Below the pieces are notes generated by a model, which was not told where the DNA came from, searched no databases, and saw only the letters and a program-made list of their open reading frames with translations. The translations under genes were made by a program, and so were the position numbers. Positions 1-10,505 of a stretch of 64,000 nucleotides of DNA are shown here, in pieces (positions within the stretch are counted from its first letter, which is position 1; every line of letters begins with the position of its first letter). This stretch comes from Galeruca laticollis (lineage: Eukaryota; Arthropoda; Insecta; Coleoptera; Chrysomelidae), in the NCBI GenBank assembly GCA_963921935.1, contig OY998179.1:49396222-49460221 (forward strand), written 5' to 3'.

Positions 1-1517
1 GTTCACTGATCTGACGTTTTTATATATGGGTAGGCAACACACTCTATTATATGTAGTGTTTACTGGTTGCCTGCCGTATATCATACATACAGTAAATTGT
101 ATGTTAATTGCCTCTTCTAGCATTATAAAGTTGTTGTTAACTGCCCCACTCTCAGTGAGTTCTTGTTTCGTTGCTTTACCACCCATTTTTGATAAGTTTA
201 TGACATGTACTAACAAAATTCGTTTGTCCACGGGGTCAATAAATATCTATAGTTTGCAGGATCGCCATGTATTGTATGGATGTGGGAAAGTTGTTAGGAT
301 AGATAATGGCCATAAGTTTCATGATGATTCCATAAATTAATGTAAATGCGGACTTACGACAATCTGGACGAGAGGGTGAAAATAAACCATCTCGTCAAAT
401 ATCACTGGGCTTTATTTACACAGTAGATAACACTAATTATATTATATGAAAACTTCGAACTTGTGTTTTTAAAAACAATTTTACAACTATATTTAGAACT
501 TTATTTAATAATATAATAAAGTTTATTATACAAGGGTTGAACAAAGAATTAATTTTTAGATAATACAAAGTTTTTATAATCTTCCTGTTTTACAAAGAGT
601 CATCGTTTTATTTATATGGTGTCAGTTCTTTCTTCTTATGTAATTCACTTAACATATACTGATACATATCCTGTAGATTACTGGGAATGGTCAAGTTCAA
701 TTCTTACCAATAATATACATTATGATTCATTTGTTATGATAAACAGATTAGAATAGTATGGTCTCGATGTTTACAATATTTATGTATAGTAAATATTATT
801 TTTATATTTTTTTAATATGTTCTACAAATAGTTGAGTAATACCTTACTAAAATGTATTATGTTTATGGATTATATTATAAAAGTTAAACAAATGTTCGAG
901 GTGTATCAACATTGCACAGGTCTGAGTTCATATCCTTTCGTAAGAATCATCTCTGACCTTCGGGGTTAATAATCATTACACGTAGTCGCCAACAAGTTTA
1001 TTTTTTCTTGAAAAAAATGTTTTATGTCCTAACAAACTCACAATATTATTAAAAAAAGTGCATTTAGTAAGCAAGTATACCAGTATAAACATAACTTACA
1101 AATTGTTATTTTTATTTGCAAGAAAAAGTGTATGTAATTTCTGTAATATTTTACATCAAAAAGCAAACTTCTAGATGTCGCAGTGATCAGTAATTGGCTT
1201 CATTGAAACAATTCAGACAATTAGCCAGTATTTACAGTGAGTATAGACTTTCTTATCAGCTTCACGACTATTCATTGTTCTTCTTAGTCTTATCGCATCC
1301 GACACATTTTCTCCTTTTGTTTTCTGGTTCACCTATCGTAAGTGTTGTTGGCCTTTCTACTTCTGTCACATTGATAGAAACTTTCTGCCAATTTTTCTCT
1401 AAATTGAATTATTGAGATTATATTATTTTGATTTTAGTTAGTGAACATAACCCATGCATTTACGATAACTACATTAAAAAGTAATACAACTGAAATTTTG
1501 TATACCATTTTCTTAGA
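1..1517. other. AT-rich non-coding stretch
   Basis: I see no gene, exon or recognisable mobile element here. Short open frames exist, the longest being a 104-codon frame at 26-340, but they lack recognisable motifs and look like chance frames in AT-rich DNA. A small inverted repeat lies near 29-75. It may be upstream intron or intergenic sequence of the Vrp1-like gene to the right. Confidence 0.5.
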
Positions 1518-1652
1518 CTAGTTAGGTAAATAATCCTTGTCCCTTATAGAATCGTCGGAATCCTCATAAAAAGAACACTCTGATTCTGATTCTGACTCAC
1601 TTTGCCTCGACATAACCTGCGCAAAATCGACTAATTTTTTGCCGCGAGCCAT
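1518..1652 (-). pseudogene. 44-codon acidic/serine-rich ORF, possible N-terminus of a transposon protein
   Basis: A short frame starts with ATG at 1652 and stops at 1518. It has a basic start (ARGKK), a Ser/Glu alternating run (SESESESEC), and an acidic tail ending near DKDYLPN. Acidic Ser-rich starts ending in a D-x-DY/F-P motif are seen at the N-terminus of many insect transposon-encoded proteins. The transposase-like relic at 20047-22734 has a similar DPDFDP start. I infer a detached N-terminal fragment; nothing downstream on the minus strand continues it. It could equally be a chance ORF. Confidence 0.3.
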
Positions 1653-1972
1653 TTTTCAAATTTATTTATATAAACGATAGTTCAGGAAAAATCCTGCAGA
1701 ATCTGGTCACAATATTTATATAAAGATTTGGCATGACTTAAATGGCCCATGCATACATGACCCCATGCCATATGTAAATTGAAATTAATAACTTGCATAC
1801 TTTTCGGGGCTCATTTGGGTCGTACTGCTTACTGGCAAAAAATGTTTTTTAATTGCCAACTCCGCAGCTATAATAAAACTTTTTGCTATCTCAAAAAATA
1901 AAAGTTTGACAACCTTCGCAATATTGACATTTTTCAGGCAACATTCATTGCACATGATAAGTGATTTACGGG

Positions 1973-2260
1973 AGTTAAATTTAATAAGTAAAAAATATAC
2001 TTTTTAAAAAAGATTTAATTAAACTTTATGATTAGTTACAGTTGGTGATACAATTATGACTGACTTCTTTTTTAGTTTACAAAAATAGGTAAAATTAAAT
2101 ATAATGCTGAATACAGATGAAAAAATATATGATAAGGAAATTATGGCAACTGTGTAAACAGGATATCTCCAGTTGTTTGCTGATTAAAGTTAAAAATTAT
2201 AAATCCAATAATGTAGGAAATGTCCTGTCAGCAATTTAACAATAATTTTATATGAGTTCA
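1973..2260 (-). repeat. 3' LTR of the errantivirus-like element
   Basis: Near-identical to 9887-10172. Both begin (plus strand) agttaaatttaataag and end tatatgagttca, after which they diverge. On the coding (minus) strand this is the downstream LTR. Confidence 0.85.
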
Positions 2261-2286
2261 ACAGGTGCGACCTCGTGGCTTTGGCT

Positions 2287-3941
2287 TCAATAGGGATTGG
2301 GGTAGCTCCATTGGTTCACACTGGGATTGTTCTGGATTTTTGATTTTTCTAAAATATTTTCTGTATAGATACAAAATAGTAGATTTAATAATATGAAAAT
2401 TATTATTGTTGTTATTCCTAAATGGCTTTGATGAAGTTCTATAGGTGGCAAATTCGGTTCTTGAAACTGTGGTAGCAGCTTGGTTGGATGATCCAGATGT
2501 AAATTGTTAATGCTGATTTGGTGATGAATTTCTGTGGGTTCTTTGAGGCTAGGCCATTCTCGACTAAATGTTTTATTGGACCCTATCCAAGTGTGTTTTT
2601 GGAAATAATAAATACAATCATTGTTTCCTAGTATGGCGTTACATTTTGAGATTTTCAATGATTTGAATTTTGTTTGCAATCTTCATTGATGGTGGTTATT
2701 TTCTTTGAGCAAATTATTGTATTTCCATTAGTTAATTGAGTGAAAAGTGTAAAGTCGTTTTTTACTTGAGCATAGTTGCAGAGTGAAAGGTCTTCCTAGT
2801 TACAAGGGTCTTTGTGTGGTTTCTTTTCACAATAACAGAACGAAAATATCTTCTTGCATTCTTTGTTCGTCCATTTTGTTGATCCTTTGGAATTTAATGT
2901 GAAGGCGTATGGGAGGAGAAGGATATTATTTGCTTTACTGGAAATAGGGTTAATTTTGGAAATATTAAGTAATTCATCGGCTAATATGGGTATTTTAAAC
3001 ATAAGATTGATTTTGATTATTTCTAATAAAATAGGAATATCGGAAGTGATTCCATTGTGAGAATGAATAGTATGTAAATAGTTAAGAATTTCTTCTAATT
3101 CTTTTTGTTTAATTAATTCTACATTTAAAATTTCTTAGTTACTAAATGATATTGTTCTAAGTAAAATTTGAATATAATTTCTTAGGTCTCTAATTTGTTC
3201 TAGTTGAATATGAATAATAATTTCGTTATTCAATCTATTATTTAAAGTATTTAATTTTCTTAGAACGTTTTCAGCATAATTTTGTATTTTACGTAGGTCT
3301 GTTTGCCAGCGTTGAGTAATCCGTCCTGCAAATGAATGCAATTTCGAAATTTCAGTCATTCGTTTTTCATTTAAATTGATTCTTTCAAATGTATTTTGAA
3401 TTTCGATTAGGTCATTTTGATCAAGATTTCCTGGAATATATTTTACTACTGTACCTAGGCCGTCTATTAAACATCTTTTAATTATTGACTGTCTCGACCC
3501 TTACTTCGTGGAATATGCTCATATTAGTGTTTTTAAATGAAACTCAAGGTCTCTAGTTAATTCCACAATATAATACAAGTTATTGAAAATTCTAAAAAAT
3601 TGACAATTGTTTCGATAAATCATTCTGACGATGATATTGATTTGTTGGAATTAACTAGAGACCTTGAGTTTCATTTAAAAACACATCTTTTAATTACTTT
3701 ATTTGATCAAGCATACATTATAAGTTTATTTATATCTTCTGAGAGTAAGTCGATATCTCTGTTATAAATTTTTGCTAAAGTGATTGTTGAATCGTCAAGT
3801 CTACTAGCTAAATGAACTTGATTTAATACTAATCTACTATATAAATTTTCAATTTCTTCAATACTTAGTATACCAAAATAAATCTTATAATTGGCCTTAT
3901 ATTTAGCTAATCCTAAACTATCTAATATGTAACCTGGGGGT
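2287..3941 (-). pseudogene. Degenerate env-like frame of the errantivirus-like element
   Basis: Between the pol end (3942) and the 3' LTR, minus-strand open pieces (3941-3697, 3470-3135, 3002-2796, 2679-2287) read as a helical, Leu/Ile/Asn-rich ectodomain-like region. A Cys-rich segment and a hydrophobic span near the end follow, resembling a membrane anchor. Position and composition match the third ORF (envelope) of insect errantiviruses; in that family env mediates membrane fusion. Several stops and frame changes plus the 3485-3682 insertion make it non-functional. The assignment rests on position and general character, not on a diagnostic motif. Confidence 0.55.
3485..3682 (+). mobile_element. 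Hairpin element, copy a (198 bp)
   Basis: The insert is flanked by a 14-bp direct repeat acatcttttaatta at 3471-3484 and 3683-3696. It has a single-copy leader (gactgtctcgaccc..., about 45 nt). Two inverted arms follow: tgtttttaaatgaaactc begins the left arm near 3528 and its complement ends the right arm at 3682. About 80 nt lie between the arms. The interior matches the 958-bp copy at 5863-6820 with most of its long arms removed. It carries no coding capacity. Confidence 0.8.
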
Positions 3942-5534
3942 TCATTTGTTTTGACTTGAAGTGCCTGGGTGGCTATCTACATGGTTAACCTGGAAAGATT
4001 TAGTATTTTTAATCATGTGTTTGCTAATCTTTTTAGATTTTTGAGAAACTAACTTATCGTTTGATTGATTTGTGTCTCTTAATATTTTCTTATATTTAGG
4101 TTTAATTTGATTTAGTGGTTCCATATCTAAATATACGACATCCGTTTTTGGGATATCGTTTGTTCGTTCACTATTAATATTATTTAATTGTCTGGTTCTT
4201 TTTGTTAATTGTTTTTGATAGAGATCGTTGAAAAATAGGATAATTTCCGTTTTTCGATATTCGTTGTAATTTTGGAGTAGTGGATTTTCTTGTGCGGATT
4301 GTCTAGTTTCGCCTGAAGCGGTACTTTTGTTATGGTCGGATATTTTACTTAAAATTTCGTTAGCATCACTTAATGCTAAATTTGGATCGGAATTTGCTCT
4401 TGCCATCGTTGAAATGGCATCGATATCATCAGGTTTTTGTTTGAAATCTTCAGTATTTGTTTTTGAGTTTGGGGGAGTAATAACTATATCACTAATTATA
4501 TTAATTTTTAGATCAAGCTTAGAAAAAATTTTATCGATTGCATTGAGTTCAATTCTCGATAATGCATCAGCGACGTAATTTTCTTTGCCTCTTTTGTAAT
4601 TAATTTCAAAATCGAATTCTTCCAACTTTGGTTTCCATCTTATTAGAAGTTGATTGGGTTCTTTAAGTGAATGTAGCCAGAGGAGTGGTTTATGATCAGT
4701 TTCAATAATAATTTTTTTTGGAATATAAATATGGTCGGAAGTGCTTACAGCTATCAATTATAACTAAGAGTTCTTTTTCGATAGTGCCATAATTTCTTTC
4801 AGCTGAATTAAGTGTTCGAGAGTAAAAAGCTATTGGATGGGAATCTTGGGAAAGTACGCTTCCTATGGCGATATTTGACGCGTCGGTCGTTAAAGTAAAT
4901 GTTTTTGTGAAATCGGGGTATGCTAAAATAGGAGAATTACAAAGAAATTGTTTGCATTTTTGGAAAGCATTGAGGTATTCTGGGTCGTTTAAATATAAGT
5001 TAGCTCCTTTTTTAAGATATTTATTTATTGGATACGTTATTTTGGAGAAATTTTGAATGAATTTACGATAATAGGAGAGCATGCCGAGAAATGATTTGAT
5101 TTGTTTTTCGTTTTTGGGCAATGAAAGTTTTGGATGGACTTGATTTTATCTGGATTTGGTTTAATACCATCAGGGGTTATGACATGGCCTAAGAAGGCAA
5201 CTTCTTTTGTGAGGAATTCTGATTGGTCCATTTGAACTTTCAAATTATATTTTTCTAATTCACTAAATATTTGTTTTATATGAAGACTATGGTCTTGAGG
5301 GAATTTTGAAAATATTACTATGTCATCCATGTATACGAAACATTGTTTAACGCAAAATTTTGATTCATAAATGGAATATGAAAATAATCTATAGGCTGGT
5401 TCTGGATTTATAATGGAATTGCTTGCACCGAGGTCAATCAATATTTTCAAGTCTAAATTTGAAAGGTATATAAATGGAAGTTTAGGGGCTGAATTTATAT
5501 TATTTATATCAATTCCTAAGCTTGTAATTAACAA
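3942..5534 (-). pseudogene. pol pseudogene of the errantivirus-like element (PR, partial RT, RNase H, tether)
   Basis: Reading on minus: a protease active-site-like segment (IDLGASNSIINP, normally D-T-G/D-S-G) near 5430 jumps abruptly to the RT catalytic motif VYMDD near 5330. The first catalytic Asp region of RT is therefore deleted. RT thumb (FLGHVITPDGI, FLGMLSYYRKFI), RNase H (LTTDASNIAIGSVLSQ; NYGTIEKELLVI) and the end of RNase H (ADALSRI near 4560) follow in two frames around 4702-5121 and 3942-4757. After ADALSRI comes about 200 residues of hydrophilic sequence. Neither the HHCC zinc site nor a DDE core of integrase is present. The frame begins overlapping the gag stop, consistent with gag-pol frameshifting in the family. 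Confidence 0.8.
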
Positions 5535-5862
5535 TTTTGAGTTTCATCGTATTGTTCGTTTTGGGGGATAGCATATGATGATTCATCAGAATTTTCGTCA
5601 GTATCTTCAATATTGAATAATTCTTCGACAACTACGTTCGGAGATCCTGTTTGTCTAAAAGAATTTTGTTGTGGAGGTCTATAAGTATTTGCTGGGGTTG
5701 GTTTGTAATTACTTGTGGAAGGTTGAGAGGGACGATTAAAATTTTGATTATTAGGAGATTGCGTTTGTCTATTATTTGATTGATTGTTTGGTCTTTGATA
5801 GTTATTTTGGTAATGGAATCTTTGACTGTTATCATTATATCTATTAAATGGTCTATAATTAG

Positions 5863-6820
5863 TGTTTTTAAATGAAACTCACGGTCTCTAGTTAATTCCA
5901 CAATATAATAAAAGTTATTGAAAATTCTAAAAAATTTACAATTGTTTCGATAAATCAATATCATGGTCAGAATGACAGAAGTTACATTTCATTTTATGCC
6001 TACCTGATGTTTAGTAGTTATTATTGGCTAGACCAAGAAGTAACCTAACTTGTGATTGGCTTAATATATGTTTATAGAAAAAAGAAGAAGATGTGATATT
6101 ACAAATATTGAAGCTTAGATATTATTAGCCCTATGGTGATATCCTGGATATCATTTTTCCAATTAAGATCGGTATAACTGTGCAATGATATAGAAAACCA
6201 GGAAAACTATATCTGCTGATCTTTACAATTATCACTTAAGAAGACAGTTTGTTAGTGGAGAACTAGAAGTGCTGCATATTTGTGAAAAGAAACAAGAACT
6301 GGATTTCCTTGAAGAACTGGAAATTAGAAGACATTTAATATAAAGTTGTCAATGAACAGTTAAATCTAGGGAGGTCTCCACTAATAAACTGTCTTCTTAA
6401 GTGATAATTGTAAAGATCAGCAGATATAGTTTTCCTGGTTTTCTATATCATTGCACAGTTATACTGATCTTAATTGTAAAAATGATATCCAGGATATCAC
6501 CAAAGGGCTAATAATATCTAAGCTTCAATATTTGTAATATCACATCTTCTTCTTTTTTCTATAAACATATATTAAGCCAATCACAAGTTAGGTTACTTCT
6601 TGGTCTAGCCAAAAATAACTACTAAACATCAGGTAGGCATAAAATGAAATGTAACTTCTGTCATTCTGACGATGATATTGATTTATCGAAGCAATTGTAA
6701 ATTTTTTAGAATTTTCAATAACTTTTATTATATTGTGGAATTAACTGGAGACCGTGAGTTTCATTTAAAAACACTAATATGAGCATATTCCACGAAGTAA
6801 GGGTCGTGACAGTTAATTTC
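5863..6820 (-). mobile_element. Hairpin element, copy b (958 bp, about 400-bp inverted arms)
   Basis: The insert is flanked by a 12-bp duplication gtctataattag (5851-5862, 6821-6832). Reading the minus strand, it starts with the same leader as copy a (gaaattaactgtcacgaccc) and then forms an almost perfect palindrome. The left arm is roughly 5863-6262 and the right arm roughly 6376-6776, with a loop of about 110 nt. Arms differ by scattered single-base changes only. No open frame longer than chance. The same family occurs at 3485-3682 and 43687-43770. Confidence 0.85.
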
Positions 6821-7652
6821 GTCTATAATTAGGGTTTTGAGGAACTTGTGGTCTTTGAGACGAATTATAATTATTAAATGAAGGTTGGTTTCTTGGAGAT
6901 TGATTATAGGAAGTATTATGTTTTGGAGGTGGTCGATTTCTTTGACCTTTTTGAGATCTAAGAAAGTTAGCAAATTCAATTTGGGATCTTTCGTTGTCTA
7001 ATCTTCTACATTCGTACAATGGTTGTTCTAGAGATGAATTTAATATATGAAATAATTGATCTCTGTAGGGATTTAAAAGACCTGCTTTAAATACCATAAT
7101 GGCTTGGTCAGTATACATAGTTTCCTTAGAAACTCTAACTTCTTTGTTATCAGAATTGATAGCTAGGTGTTCTTTAAGAATTTGTAATTTTTGAGAAATT
7201 TCGTCATGTAATTCGGAGAATGATTGAGAATGAGTTTGAATAGATGTATTTAAATCGTTTGCTAATATTTCTTCACACCTAGGATCGCCAAAATGAGTGA
7301 TAAGAGCTGTTTTTAAACCGGACCATTTATCAAAACAATAATATAAAACGTTGTCATGTTTAATATATGTCCACGTTAAAAGGTATTTTTAAAGTGAATT
7401 TTACATCGTTAATTGTGGTATGTGATATCAATTTGTAGTGTATTCGATAATCTACCTACTGATTGTGAATTTACTTCAAAATTTCCAATAGGGAGTGTGA
7501 AATTGAGCAATTTAAGTTTCTGTTTGGTTCTTTTTTCCTACATATCAATTAGTAAGCAACTTTTTGTTGGCAAACTATAAGGTGATTAAAGTAAATAGTT
7601 GGTATTAGTCTAGGATCTTACAATAAAGTGAGTACGTCTACAATAATATGAA

Positions 7653-8205
7653 ATGGATAAATGCATTAAATGTCTGATTGATATAGATGGAAATGAAATA
7701 TTTACAATTTGTGATATATGTAAGAAAAAAATTCATGTAGGTTGCATCTACTGAAGAACGGGTAATTCCAATGAAAAAAAGAAAATTAAAAATAGTATGT
7801 GAGGAATGTTCGAATTTCTTGAATAATATGGTAGTATTTATGAAAAAAGTGGAAAATATGGAAAATAATTCAAGGAAAGTTAAAACATTCATGATGAATA
7901 TGAAAGCTCCACATAGAAGTGATATTGATATGCACCAAACTGGAGCAGCAAGTAATTTGAATACATATAGTAGTGTTGTAAGAAATAATAAAGAAGTATT
8001 GATAATTAAATCCAATAAAAATAAATCTGCGGAAGAAATTAAAAAGAAATTAATTGAAAATGTTGATCCGATTCAATTGAATGTGGAAGTTAATGTTAAA
8101 AGAAGTCTAAAAATGGAGGAGTTTTATTGGAATGTGGCAGCAGGGATGAAGCTTCAATTGTATCAAACTCAATTAAACAGAATTCAGGAGAGTCATATGA
8201 GTTAG
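7653..8205 (+). pseudogene. LINE ORF1 with PHD-like zinc finger and RRM-like segment
   Basis: From the ATG at 7653 the frame gives C-x2-C (CIKC) then CDICKKKIHVGC, the Cys/His spacing of the PHD-like finger found in ORF1 of CR1-type LINEs. A stop then falls near 7750 and the reading frame shifts. The frame from 7771 gives a CEEC pair, a coiled-coil-like MVVFMKKVENMENNSRKV, then SSVVRNNKEVLIIKSNKNKS. That last segment resembles the RNA-binding RRM-like part of LINE ORF1. In the family ORF1p binds the element RNA. The frame is broken and ends at 8205. Confidence 0.65.
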
Positions 8206-8238
8206 TTGAACCGAAAAAAGTGTCTCCAAAATTAAAAA

Positions 8239-8969
8239 TTATCTCCTGTTTATTTTATATATTAATGATATTGTTAAGTTCTGTGATATTCCATTAGTTT
8301 TAAATTTATTTGCTGATGACACTATACTTTCAGTGGAGGGTGAAAATGTGGAAGAGACGATGAATAAAATGCAAAATATTATTAAATTATTAGAATCGTG
8401 GCTTCTTGACAATGATTTGTATGTAAACACAAATAAAACAGTAGTGATGTTATTTAATAGCAATAAACGTAATGTTGCATGTGATATTAAGTTGTTCGGT
8501 CAGTCCTTAAAGCTTGTTAGTGAATGTAAATACTTAGGTGTTATTATTGATAAAGATTTGAATTTTAAAAAACATGGTCAGTATATTCATAAGGAAATTA
8601 GTAAAAAAATCAATTATTTTAGAAGAATAAGTTCAAATATGTCTCTAATGTCAAGAGTTACATTATATAAAACTATAATTGCACCACATTTTGAGTATTG
8701 CCCAACAATTTTATATTACTTAAACCAGTCTGAGAAGTCTAAATTACAAATTTTACAAAATAAAGCAATGAGGCTTATTTTAAGAGTAAATAGGTACACT
8801 GGTATCAAAGACATGCTTGACCGTTTAGCCTTTATGAGTGTTAATCAGCGGATGGTTTTACAAAACGTGATTTTTATTTTTAAAATAATTCATAACATGT
8901 TACCAAAATATATGTCCAACAAAATTAGTTTTGTTAGATACATGCAATACTTACAACACTATAACATGT

Positions 8970-8971
<2 letters not shown>
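8239..8971 (+). pseudogene. LINE ORF2 reverse transcriptase C-terminal part
   Basis: The frame opens in the RT palm (YINDIVKFC) and contains the catalytic FADDT motif near 8312. After the palm come thumb motifs typical of jockey/CR1-group LINEs: LVSECKYLGVIIDKDLNF, YKTIIAPHFEYCPTI and LQILQNKAMRLIL. It runs open to a stop at 8971. Upstream RT fingers and the APE endonuclease are absent. Directly after the stop lies an (AT)n run. Confidence 0.75.

Positions 8972-9013
<42 letters not shown>
8970..9013. repeat. (AT)n microsatellite
   Basis: An uninterrupted AT dinucleotide run of about 44 bp lies in the LINE 3' UTR. Confidence 0.95.
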
Positions 9014-9015
<2 letters not shown>

Positions 9016-9869
9016 AACTTTTACAAATGTTTATTACTGTATAACGATTTGTCAATTCCTATAAAATCTTGTAACACCCTTGACACTTTCTTAAGAGAAG
9101 CTTATAATTATGTAAAAATAAATTATTCATAATTATTCCTATCCAGCTATTTGACATGTAATTAGCGCATAAAGTATAATGATTTGATATTATTTTTGTA
9201 AATAATTTGAATGTAATAGAAAGATTGCTAAATAAACTAACCATCTATCAAAACATCTAACTATGATTACGTCTCTAACTGGACCTAATAATTTAGATTT
9301 GACTTGCTCTAACAGAAGATTGTTAAATAAATCATTATTTTCGGTTGTTAAAAGAGTTGAATATTTTTCAGATTGTCTTAAATAATATGCTAAATCTTTA
9401 GAACCACCGTTATATGTTGGGACAATATTGCTTGCCAGAGATAATTCGATTTGTGAAATTGCAGTAGACATCTTGGTATTAGTATTTAAGTTACGACTTA
9501 GAGGTAATGGAGAACTAGATCGATTTACAGATAATGGAGATCTGAATCGATCACGATTTTGTGGCATTAAGGAATTGGCTTTGATAATATATTAATTTTA
9601 TATAACAATTAAAATTGCAATTCAACTAACTTACAGGGGGATGCACCGAAGGATCATCTGCAAGCTTGTTCCTTGTCTCTAATTCTCTGAAGGAACTTGA
9701 GTCTTTTTCTTGAATAACCGTCTTCTTCACTGAATGATCGGGCCGAAGACAACCTCTTCACACACCGTAACTTGTTTCACAGAGTTTATTAGTTCGGATT
9801 CCGTCTTAATTTCTTGTCAGAAAATGTAGACGTTTTACCACACAGAAGAGGTGTTTATCTACAGACAGT

Positions 9870-9887
9870 ATCCTGTTCGCAGCGCCA
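9870..9887 (-). other. Primer binding site of the errantivirus-like element
   Basis: On the minus strand TGGCGCTGCGAACAGG follows directly after the LTR end (...tttaact). TGGCGC starts are usual for tRNA primer sites in gypsy elements. I have not matched it to a specific tRNA. Confidence 0.6.
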
Positions 9888-10172
9888 GTTAAATTTAATA
9901 AGTAAAAAATATACTTTTAAAAAAGATTTAATTAAACTTTATGATTAGTTACAGTTGGTGATACAATTACGACTGACTTCTTTATTAGTTTACAAAAATA
10001 AGGAAAATGTAATATAATGCTGAATACAGAAGAAAAAATATATGATAAGAAAATTATAACAATTGTGCAAACAGGATGTCTCCACATGCTTGCTGATTAA
10101 AGTTAAAAATTATAAATCCAATAATGTGGAAACGCCCTGTCAGCAATCCAACAATGATTTTATATGAGTTCA
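9887..10172 (-). repeat. 5' LTR of the errantivirus-like element
   Basis: Pairs with 1973-2260. On the minus strand it begins tgaactcatata and ends ...tttaact next to the primer-binding site. Confidence 0.85.
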
Positions 10173-10505
10173 TCAAGATGTATCCATATGACTGGATATA
10201 TTAGCCCCATAATGCAGTCAAGATCTTAATATGTGCCTATTGTCTGTTGATATAACAACATGTTGTCCTTTGTACTAATATTTATGATTTTATTTAATTT
10301 TAACTATTATTTTTTCCTATTGTTTCCAAATAAATTGTTTTGCTCTTCCACGTTAATTCCAATAATATATATTTAAAAAAACGTGTTACTACAATATCAA
10401 ATACGTATCTATTTTGTTATTAATTGCATGTGAACATATATGTTTATTAAAAAGTTTTGTCTGTTTAATCATATTTAAAACTAAATGTAACATTGTGTTT
10501 TGTAG

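Larger units (their letters stand above)
7339..9239 (+). mobile_element. CR1/jockey-group LINE, internally deleted, inserted in gag
   Basis: The element is bounded by an imperfect 16-bp target duplication (accatttatcaaaaca at 7323-7338, accatctatcaaaaca at 9240-9255). It contains an ORF1 with a PHD-like zinc finger (7653-8205), an abrupt jump to the RT palm (8239-8971), an (AT)n tract and an AT-rich 3' tail ending aaataaacta. The whole endonuclease and the N-terminal RT are missing, so this is an internal deletion copy rather than simple 5' truncation. Confidence 0.75.
5528..9567 (-). pseudogene. gag of the errantivirus-like element, split into three blocks by insertions
   Basis: Gag reads on minus from the ATG at 9567 to 9240, resumes at 7338-6821 and finishes 5850-5528 (TAA at 5530-5528). 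Removing the insertions would leave a frame I see no stops in. The middle block contains a capsid-like helical region; the end is Asn/Gln/Arg-rich without a CCHC knuckle, as in gypsy-type errantivirus Gag. In the family Gag forms the ribonucleoprotein particle around the genomic RNA. The breaks are the LINE (7339-9239) and the 958-bp hairpin element (5863-6820), each flanked by duplicated gag sequence. Confidence 0.75.
1973..10172 (-). mobile_element. Errantivirus-like Ty3/gypsy LTR retrotransposon (degenerate, carries three nested insertions)
   Basis: Two direct repeats of about 287 bp (1973-2260 and 9887-10172) bound minus-strand gag, pol and env-like frames in the order expected for an env-bearing gypsy element. 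A primer-binding-site-like sequence starting TGGCGC abuts the right LTR. The element is dead: pol lacks most of the RT palm and all recognisable integrase, env has stops, and three later insertions interrupt it (3485-3682, 5863-6820, 7339-9239). The LTRs differ by many substitutions. The 4 bp outside each LTR (cggg left, tcaa right) do not match, so no target duplication is visible. It sits upstream of the Vrp1 exons, probably in an intron or 5' flank. Confidence 0.85.

Noticed and set aside
26..340. 104-codon + frame at the window start
   Set aside because: No recognisable motif, no splice or start support, and AT-rich DNA of this kind yields such frames by chance.
1973..10172. Functional endogenous virus
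   Set aside because: Protease-RT junction deleted, integrase absent, env-like frame broken, and three insertions in the element; it cannot be active.
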